Assembly: GCF_002261425.1 (NCBI RefSeq)
Contig: NZ_NEVJ01000003.1
Span: 2,976,001 to 3,040,000 of the forward strand
Origin: Bordetella genomosp. 9
GTDB taxonomy: Bacteria > Pseudomonadota > Gammaproteobacteria > Burkholderiales > Burkholderiaceae_B
Direction: 5' to 3'
Length of the DNA stretch: 64,000 nt
Both the position numbers and the translations under genes were made by a program. Under the pieces are notes generated by a model, which worked only from the letters and a program-made list of their open reading frames with translations, was not told the origin of the DNA and did no database searches. Each line of letters opens with the position of its first letter. Position 1 is the first letter of the stretch. Positions 53,614 to 64,000 of the stretch are shown here, piece by piece.

Positions 53614-54783
53614 TTACGCCTTGGCGCCCTGCGCCCAGGCCTTGTGCCGCGCCTCCAGTTCCGCGATGCGCGCGGCGGCCGACTTGCGTCGCGCGATCCA
53701 CAGATACAGGCCGCTGCCCAGCACGATGATGGTGATCAGGTCCAGCACGGCCCAGATGACTTTCAAGGGAATGCCGGCGTAATCGCCGAAGTGCAGCGGC
53801 CGCGACACTTCCAGCGCGCGCAGATACCAAGGCATTTCGACCTGGGTGCCCAGGGCGCCGGTGCGGGCATCCAGCAGTACGGGACTGAACAGCCGCGACG
53901 TCAGCGCCGTATCGCCATTCAGCCACACCACGTAGTGGTAAGGACTGCCATACGGATTGCCGGGAAACGTGACGGTATTGACGGTCATGCCGGGCTGCGC
54001 CTTGCGGGCCGTCTCGTAGGCGGCGTCGACCGAACTCAGTTCGGCCAGTTGCGGCGTCGCCTTGCCCTTGTAGGGCGCCAGCAGCGCCTGCATCGCCGTG
54101 CCTTGCCAATACTTGAACATCGGCGTCGACAGCTCGTTGATCACGCCGGTGAAGCCGACGACGAACGCCCACGCCAGGGTCACGACGCCCAGCAGGTTGT
54201 GCAGGTCCAGCCACTTGATGCGCGTCGAGCGTTCACCACGCACGCTGCCGAACGGGATTTTCTTCATATAGGGTCCGTACAGGACCACGCCTGACACGAC
54301 CGCCACGCAGAACAGCAAGCCCATGAAACCGAGGAAGAGCTCGCCCGCCAGGCCCGCGAACAGGTCCACGTGCAGATGCAGCATGATCTCCATGAAGCCA
54401 TGGCCTTCCTGCTCCGCGGGAGGGAAGTGCTTGAGCATCTCGCCCGTATGGGCATCGAAGCGCAGCCGGTGCGCCAGATCCTGGTTGCCGGGCTGCGGAT
54501 TCATGCCGATGACCACCTGCGGATCGTCGTCGTCGATCCACAGATACTCGATGCCCTCGTTCGGAAACAGGCGTTTGCCGTGGGCGATCATGCCATCCAG
54601 GCTGGCGCGCGGCGTACCGGGTTCGACCTGGGCATAGGGCTTGGCATCATCCAGCCAATGATCGATTTCATGCGCGAAGATCAGCGGCAGGCCGGTCAGG
54701 CACAGCAGCAGCAGGAAAACGGTGCAGACCAGGCTGCTCCATTTGTGTATCTCGAACCAGGTCTTGATGGACAGCTTCCCCAT
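53614..54783 (-). CDS. PepSY-associated transmembrane protein
   Basis: The 389-residue protein has four membrane segments typical of the PepSY-TM family: about 13-38 (WSSLVCTVFLLLLCLTGLPLIF, followed by HEIDHWL), 148-170, 198-220 and 345-368. Two periplasmic regions between them carry PepSY-like sequence. Conserved histidines (H13, H38, H136, H138 and H196) are near the membrane faces, as in members linked to siderophore uptake and periplasmic ferric reduction. A Fur-box-like site lies upstream. No TonB-dependent receptor is adjacent. It is separated from the atp operon by a strong terminator. Confidence 0.88.
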   Translation of the reverse strand: MGKLSIKTWFEIHKWSSLVCTVFLLLLCLTGLPLIFAHEIDHWLDDAKPYAQVEPGTPRASLDGMIAHGKRLFPNEGIEYLWIDDDDPQVVIGMNPQPGNQDLAHRLRFDAHTGEMLKHFPPAEQEGHGFMEIMLHLHVDLFAGLAGELFLGFMGLLFCVAVVSGVVLYGPYMKKIPFGSVRGERSTRIKWLDLHNLLGVVTLAWAFVVGFTGVINELSTPMFKYWQGTAMQALLAPYKGKATPQLAELSSVDAAYETARKAQPGMTVNTVTFPGNPYGSPYHYVVWLNGDTALTSRLFSPVLLDARTGALGTQVEMPWYLRALEVSRPLHFGDYAGIPLKVIWAVLDLITIIVLGSGLYLWIARRKSAAARIAELEARHKAWAQGAKA

Positions 54784-54828
54784 CTGTCGAACTCCAGTAC
54801 GGCTCCCGCGCGCCGTGTATGCGTCGTT

Positions 54829-54847
54829 AATAATAAGAATCTATCTC
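54829..54847 (-). promoter_or_regulatory. Fur-box-like site upstream of the PepSY gene
   Basis: AATAATAAGAATCTATCTC (plus-strand reading) matches 13 of 19 positions of the Fur consensus GATAATGATAATCATTATC. It lies 46-64 bp upstream of the start codon in a sharply A/T-rich island. The match is moderate. Confidence 0.45.
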
Positions 54848-54895
54848 ACTATTGTACCCATTTGGGAATGCGCGACGCGTGACGGACCTGGACGC

Positions 54896-54925
54896 AAAAA
54901 AGCCAGGCAAAGCCTGGCTTTTTTT
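54896..54925. terminator. Bidirectional intrinsic terminator of the atp operon
   Basis: AGCCAGGC (54901-54908), a 3-base loop and GCCTGGCT (54912-54919) form an 8-bp stem flanked by six A on the left and seven T on the right. On the minus strand it ends the atp operon 52 bp after the atpC stop. Confidence 0.92.
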
Positions 54926-54976
54926 GAGCAACACTATCGCCCCGGGGCCGGGAACTGCCCGACGCGCCGGCGCGGA

Positions 54977-55402
54977 TCAATGCCCGCGGTGGGGCGTCTT
55001 CAAACGACGCGCCGCGACGGCCTGGGCCGCCAGCATGGCGAGCTCGGCTTCCACGACGGCGATATCGGCCTTGTCCTTGGCGTTGCGCAGGGCTTCTTGC
55101 GCCTTTTGACGGGCGGCTTCAGCCTTGGCTTCGTCCAGGTCGGCGGCACGGATGGCCGTGTCGGCCAGCACCGTGACGCTGCCCGGCTGCACTTCCAGAA
55201 TGCCGCCGGCGACAAAGACGTTTTCTTCGCTGTTGTCCTCGCGGACGATCTTCAGCGTACCCGGGCGGATACGCGAGATCAGCGGGGTGTGGCCGGGCAG
55301 GATGCCCAATTCGCCCGATTCGCCAGGCAGAACCACGAACTTCGCCTCGCCGGTGAAGATCGCCGATTGCGCGCTGACCACATCGACATGCAGGGTAGCC
55401 AT
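54977..55402 (-). CDS. atpC: ATP synthase epsilon subunit
   Basis: The epsilon subunit of F1 sits in the central stalk and regulates ATP hydrolysis. The 141-residue protein has the N-terminal beta-sandwich ([40 protein letters not shown]) and the C-terminal helical hairpin ([40 protein letters not shown]). It starts 9 bp after atpD and is the last atp gene before the terminator. Confidence 0.97.
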   Translation of the reverse strand: MATLHVDVVSAQSAIFTGEAKFVVLPGESGELGILPGHTPLISRIRPGTLKIVREDNSEENVFVAGGILEVQPGSVTVLADTAIRAADLDEAKAEAARQKAQEALRNAKDKADIAVVEAELAMLAAQAVAARRLKTPHRGH

Positions 55403-55411
55403 ACCGGATCC

Positions 55412-57788
<2,377 letters not shown>

Positions 57789-57894
57789 TGCGCTTTCCTG
57801 GTGAGACGGTCGGCGTGGGCGGCATCCGCTGCCCTCGCCTGGTCGGCCGGCCGCGGCGCTAGGCGCCCGCCGGCCTCGTCACAGTCAAAATGTC

Positions 57895-59436
<1,542 letters not shown>

Positions 59437-59477
59437 GTTCAGACTCCTGGAATCCTGTTAGTCGCCTGGCGATGGGC

Positions 59478-60017
59478 TTATGCCGCCAGCGTGTCGCGCA
59501 TGCGGGCCAATTGGGCTTGCACGGATGTATCGAGTACCTGGTCCCCGACGGCCACGCGGACGCCCCCGATCAGGGAAGAGTCGACCGTGACTTGAGGCTT
59601 CAGCTTGAGGCCGAACTTCAATTCCAGCGCGCTGAGCAGGTCCTTGACCTGTTCGGGGGTCATCTCGAAGGCGCTGGTGATGTTGGCCTGCGCCGTGCCT
59701 TCGTGGCGGTTCTTCAGCGCCATGAATTGCTCGGCGATTTCCGGCAGCAACAGCAGGCGGCCGTTTTCGACCAGCAGGTCGACGAAATTGCGGGCGGCTT
59801 GCGGTACGTCACCTTGCAGCAGACCGGCGAAGGCCTGCGCGCGCTCGGCGTCCCCGAGGCGCGGGTCCGCCATGGCCTCACGGACGTCCGCGTTGGCGGC
59901 GACCTGGGCCATTTGATTCACCAGGCCGGCCCAGAGGTCCAGCCCGGCCTTGTCGTCGCAGGCGGCGGCGAACAAGGCTTCGGCATAAGGCCGGGCGACA
60001 GTCGATAGTTCAGCCAT
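59478..60017 (-). CDS. atpH: ATP synthase delta subunit
   Basis: The delta subunit joins the top of F1 to the peripheral b-subunit stalk. The 179-residue protein shows the helical N-terminal domain ([17 protein letters not shown]) and the C-terminal part with [24 protein letters not shown] and [22 protein letters not shown], the family signature. It starts 12 bp after the atpF stop. Confidence 0.96.
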   Translation of the reverse strand: MAELSTVARPYAEALFAAACDDKAGLDLWAGLVNQMAQVAANADVREAMADPRLGDAERAQAFAGLLQGDVPQAARNFVDLLVENGRLLLLPEIAEQFMALKNRHEGTAQANITSAFEMTPEQVKDLLSALELKFGLKLKPQVTVDSSLIGGVRVAVGDQVLDTSVQAQLARMRDTLAA

Positions 60018-60029
60018 GACGTTTCCGGA

Positions 60030-60500
60030 TTAAAGCTGGGCCTTGAGCTGGGTCAGCAGCTCGGCATGGGCGCGCGCGTCGATCTCGCGCCGCAGGATCT
60101 GCTCGGCACCCTTGACGGCCAGCGCGGCGACTTCGTCGCGCAGGCTGTCGCGTGCACGCTGCACTTCCAGCTCGGCGTCCTGCTTGGCTTGCGCCAGGAT
60201 GCGGGCACGCTCGGCTTCCGCTTCACGGCGAGCCTGATCGAGCAGCAGGGCGGCCTGCTTTTCAGCTTCCACCATGCGGGCGTGGTTTTCGGACTTGGCA
60301 GAAGCCTCGATCAGACTGATGCGCGCCTGTGCCTGGGCGAGGTCGGCCTTGCCCTTTTCAGCCGCGGCCAGGCCGTCGGCGATTTTCTGGCGGCGCTCAT
60401 CCATCGCCTTCGTCAGGGGCGGCCACACGAATTTCATCGTGAACCAGCCCAGAACGAAGAACACGAGCATCTGGAAAAAGATCGTCGCGTTCAGATTCAC
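60030..60500 (-). CDS. atpF: ATP synthase b subunit
   Basis: The peripheral-stalk b subunit of Fo. The 156-residue protein has one N-terminal membrane helix (about 5-24: [25 protein letters not shown]) and a long charged, alanine-rich coiled coil (about 28-156). The length matches the single-b type used as a homodimer. It is separated from atpE by an unusually long 183-bp spacer with a 20-bp palindrome and a second hairpin. Confidence 0.96.
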   Translation of the reverse strand: MNLNATIFFQMLVFFVLGWFTMKFVWPPLTKAMDERRQKIADGLAAAEKGKADLAQAQARISLIEASAKSENHARMVEAEKQAALLLDQARREAEAERARILAQAKQDAELEVQRARDSLRDEVAALAVKGAEQILRREIDARAHAELLTQLKAQL

Positions 60501-60530
60501 GGTCGTTTCCCTTTAACACCTTAAGGCTCG

Positions 60531-60653
60531 GGCGTTTCCATGGAAACGCCGACGAGCACTCGATACTTGCCGGAGGCAAGGCCTGTGTGCGGCATGCGGC
60601 AGCATCGGATCAGGCCCAACCCCGGCTTCTTCGACCCGCCGGACACCGGCGGG
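60531..60653. repeat. Two hairpins in the atpE-atpF spacer
   Basis: A perfect 20-bp palindrome, GGCGTTTCCATGGAAACGCC (60531-60550), and a second dyad, CCCGCCGG-ACA-CCGGCGGG (60635-60653). On the minus-strand transcript the second hairpin is the first met, 31 bases after the atpE stop; the palindrome lies 31 bases before the atpF start. They may protect the atpE mRNA end or attenuate expression of downstream genes. Confidence 0.75.
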
Positions 60654-60683
60654 CATGCGCCATCAACTGACGACTTAGCCGAA

Positions 60684-61917
<1,234 letters not shown>

Positions 61918-61983
61918 TATTCCCTACCCTGTTTGCTGTCGCTGGCGCGTCACGCCAGCCATTTTGAACGATTAGTAGCGTCG

Positions 61984-62433
61984 CTACGACAACTTGCCGA
62001 ACATCAAGAGCAGTACGTACCCCTTCAGCGTACAGATCAGGCCGACCAGCATGGCCGGCCAGACTATCCTGTCGCCCCCAAGGCGCACCGCCAGCCACAA
62101 CAGCAATACCGTTGCGACAAGCTTGAACGCTTCGCCCAGGAAGAAGGTGAACGGATTGGTTTGGCCCGGCCGGTGAGTATCCAGCAGCAACCGTAGCGCA
62201 AACAAAGTGTTTGGCACTAGATACGCCCCCGCCCCCACCAGCGCCGAAATACCCGCCGCCGTCCCCGCTACTCCCCACGCGATGGCCGTTGCCAAGACCG
62301 CCATGACGCACTGCGCCAACACGGCCCTGCCCAGCCCTCGACTTGTTCTCGCACGCAACGCGGCCTGCTGTTCCGCACTGAGCACCAGCCTGGTCGGCTC
62401 AGTTTCGAACCCGTCCTCGGACGACCCGGTCAC
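61984..62433 (-). CDS. atpI: ATP synthase protein I
   Basis: AtpI is a small membrane protein that assists c-ring assembly. The product has four hydrophobic segments (about 40-60, 63-84, 98-120 and 125-147 of the chosen frame) and the family segment GAYLVPNTLFALRLL. I choose GTG 62433 (149 residues), with GGGA about nine bases upstream and a good promoter just beyond; TTG 62448 in the same frame has no ribosome site. It is the first gene of the atp operon. Confidence 0.9.
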   Translation of the reverse strand: MTGSSEDGFETEPTRLVLSAEQQAALRARTSRGLGRAVLAQCVMAVLATAIAWGVAGTAAGISALVGAGAYLVPNTLFALRLLLDTHRPGQTNPFTFFLGEAFKLVATVLLLWLAVRLGGDRIVWPAMLVGLICTLKGYVLLLMFGKLS

Positions 62434-62463
62434 GATGCTATCCCGCAAGCGTCAAACTATTGG

Positions 62464-62493
62464 AGTATAGCTGGAATTCAGCTTGGCTCGCAA
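62464..62493 (-). promoter_or_regulatory. Sigma-70-type promoter of the atp operon
   Basis: On the minus strand TTGCGA (62493-62488), 18 bases, TATACT (62469-62464). Transcription would start about 7 bases later, giving a leader of roughly 25 nt before atpI. It is the best promoter match upstream of the operon. Confidence 0.6.
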
Positions 62494-62527
62494 ATAGACC
62501 AGGCTGACAAGTCCCTGAGCGGCGGGC

Positions 62528-62557
62528 AAAAAAATGGGGGCGGTTGCCCGCCCCCAT
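62528..62557 (-). terminator. Terminator of the DUF1254/DUF1214 gene
   Basis: On the minus strand ATGGGGGCG (62557-62549), a 6-base loop and CGCCCCCAT (62542-62534) are followed by seven T residues. It lies 17 bp after the stop codon and insulates the atp promoter. Confidence 0.9.
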
Positions 62558-62574
62558 TCCGGCCTGCTCCACCG

Positions 62575-64000
62575 TCAGTCACGCACCGGCGGCGGCGCCC
62601 ATTGCTGGTCCAACGCGATGTCGCGCGGCCAGTACAGGCGCATGTTCAACATGAAGGGACCGCTCTCCGGCGTCGGCAGCCAGTTGGCCTGGCGGTCGCG
62701 GCTGGGCGCGCGCCGCTGGATGTAGATATCCAGCGAGCCGTCCGCGTTGTAGTGCAGCTTGTCGGTGCTGCGGATCGCGTAACGGCGGGCCTGGTTCTCC
62801 ACGAAGGTCTGGTTGGGACCGTACAGGTTGATCGACCAGAACGCATTCACAGGCGGCAACTGCCCCTTGTCGAAGTGCAGCACGTAGTCGTCGTCGCCGG
62901 TCAGCATGTCGCCGTCGGAGTCGATCAGCGTCACCGGATACAGGATGTCCTCCGGCAGGCCCGCACCCAGCCCCGCGTAGGCCACCGCCGCGCGGCGCAG
63001 GTAGTTGGTGCCGTAGGTGCCGATGCCGCCGAACACGGTGTTCCAGCCGTTGATACCCGTCCCCAGGTGACTGACGTAGTCGGCGATGCGGCGGCCGGCT
63101 TCCGGGGCAGCCTGGGTCAGGGCCTGCTGCACGGCGGGATCCAGCTGCGAGAACACCATCGGCGCGTTGGTGCCCAGGCCGATGCGGCGCAGGCGGTCCA
63201 GCATGGGGTAGTCATTGGCGTGCGGGGGATTGTTGCGCACGGCATCGGCGAACACGCCGAAGAACGTGGCGGCGTCCATGGCGGCGACCTGCTCCACCGG
63301 CGGCGCGGAGCTGGGCGGCACCTGGGTGGTCGGCGTGTAGGCCGGCGGCATGGGCATCGGCACGATCGGCTGCGGACCCGCGCGGTTGGGGTACATGGGC
63401 GTCAACGATCCGGGTGCCGCCGGGCGGCCCGCCACCGGCGCCGGGGGCGGGGCCACGAAGGGCGTCACCGCGATATTGGCCTGCCATTGGTTGACGGCCG
63501 GATAATCCTGCTGGCCCATGGACTGCACATGGCCGACCACCCAGCCCATCGACGTGGGGCTGCGCACCACGTCGACGCCCGGCGGCAAGGTGCCGTTCCA
63601 GTACGGTCCGACGATGGCGAAGGTCTGCGCGCCGCCGCCGTTGGTGCGGGTACCCCGCGAGGCGAAGACGTCCGTCCACATATCAAGCAGGGACAGAACG
63701 TAGAAACGCTGGCCCGCGTCCGGCACCCGGACGATCAGCGGGCCGTTGCTGACGTCGTACCACATGCTGGAGTACAGCGTATCGGTGTTGGGCCAGCGCG
63801 CGTTGGGCGTGCCGGCGTCGGGAAACGATGTCTTGTGCCCGAACTGGTTCATGGGCGCCTTGCCATCCGCCGGCGAAGCCACGTTGGTGGTGTTGCGGCG
63901 GGTCAGCTCCATCAACACCATCGGATAGGCGTAGACGTAGGCATCGACAGCGGTGTCATGCAGCTCCTGCGCGGTCATCGGCGCGAGCGGCGCCGGCGCG
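62575..64000 (-). CDS. DUF1254/DUF1214 protein (5' end outside window)
   Basis: The frame is open to the right edge of the window; an internal ATG at 63978 begins MTAQELHDTAVDAYVYAYPMV, but the codons before it (APAPLAP) remain open, so the real start and a probable signal peptide lie outside. The N-terminal part is DUF1254 (YVYAYPMVLMELTRRNTTN, RWPNTDTLYSSMWYDVSNGP), the C-terminal part DUF1214 (FDKGQLPPVNAFWSINLYGPNQTF, DGSLDIYIQRRAPS), the usual pairing. A proline-rich insertion of about 70 residues (PPPAPVAGRPAAPG to VPPSSAPP) sits between them. The molecular role of the family is unknown. Own terminator downstream. Confidence 0.88.
   Translation of the reverse strand, partial: APAPLAPMTAQELHDTAVDAYVYAYPMVLMELTRRNTTNVASPADGKAPMNQFGHKTSFPDAGTPNARWPNTDTLYSSMWYDVSNGPLIVRVPDAGQRFYVLSLLDMWTDVFASRGTRTNGGGAQTFAIVGPYWNGTLPPGVDVVRSPTSMGWVVGHVQSMGQQDYPAVNQWQANIAVTPFVAPPPAPVAGRPAAPGSLTPMYPNRAGPQPIVPMPMPPAYTPTTQVPPSSAPPVEQVAAMDAATFFGVFADAVRNNPPHANDYPMLDRLRRIGLGTNAPMVFSQLDPAVQQALTQAAPEAGRRIADYVSHLGTGINGWNTVFGGIGTYGTNYLRRAAVAYAGLGAGLPEDILYPVTLIDSDGDMLTGDDDYVLHFDKGQLPPVNAFWSINLYGPNQTFVENQARRYAIRSTDKLHYNADGSLDIYIQRRAPSRDRQANWLPTPESGPFMLNMRLYWPRDIALDQQWAPPPVRD

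Overview
The window is about two thirds G+C and very densely coded. It reads as chromosome of a betaproteobacterium in the order Burkholderiales, most likely the Alcaligenaceae (Bordetella/Achromobacter-like). The grounds are a Bug-type tripartite-tricarboxylate binding protein, a ubiE/Tim44-like/ubiJ/ubiB block, a large DUF3683 FAD/Fe-S dehydrogenase, many LysR/IclR/GntR-regulated catabolic cassettes, and the general protein style. The genus assignment is inference. I saw no rRNA, tRNA, CRISPR array, prophage or intact insertion sequence.

Layout. 1-3.2 kb: the body of an exported protein cut by the window edge, then thiG-thiD (thiamine). 3.2-10.3 kb: a Pcm-like methyltransferase, heptose-phosphate adenylyltransferase rfaE2, a diiron ferritin-like protein, and a ubiquinone block (ubiE, a Tim44-like protein, ubiJ, ubiB) interrupted by a duplicated 75-bp palindromic repeat. 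10.5-13.9 kb: phoB-phoR and serA. 13.9-18.8 kb: a LysR gene divergent from a VOC gene that leads into pxpB-pxpC-pxpA (5-oxoprolinase), then a GntR regulator. 18.9-25.2 kb: the 1321-residue DUF3683 FAD/Fe-S protein, a YqaA-type membrane protein and ilvA. 25.2-32.5 kb: a LysR gene, a catabolic cassette (cupin, Bug protein, class III CoA-transferase, acyl-CoA dehydrogenase) closed by an IclR gene, apt, and another LysR gene. 32.8-40.1 kb: an M14 deacylase, an oligopeptide-type ABC transporter without a local binding protein, a serine hydrolase and an M20 peptidase.

From 40.2 kb to the end every gene is on the minus strand. In order these are a nitrate/sulfonate-type ABC importer with a carboxylesterase, an isolated alpha/beta hydrolase with DUF2235/Tle1-like catalytic motifs, rep, priA, hemE with an AAA-less Fis-type regulator, a PepSY membrane protein with a Fur-like site, the complete atp operon (atpI-B-E-F-H-A-G-D-C) with promoter and terminator, and a 5'-truncated DUF1254/DUF1214 protein.

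Most of the window is housekeeping or ordinary catabolic DNA. The parts most worth a second look are the isolated hydrolase at 45.3-46.5 kb, the binding-protein-less peptide transporter, several short tandem repeats with 12-15 bp units (one inside pxpB, one just before a permease start, one inside the Fis-type regulator, one after pxpA), a three-half-site operator in front of the cupin/CoA-transferase cassette, and hairpins at atpE-atpF and ubiB/diiron-protein junctions. I did not find a clear multi-gene undescribed system.
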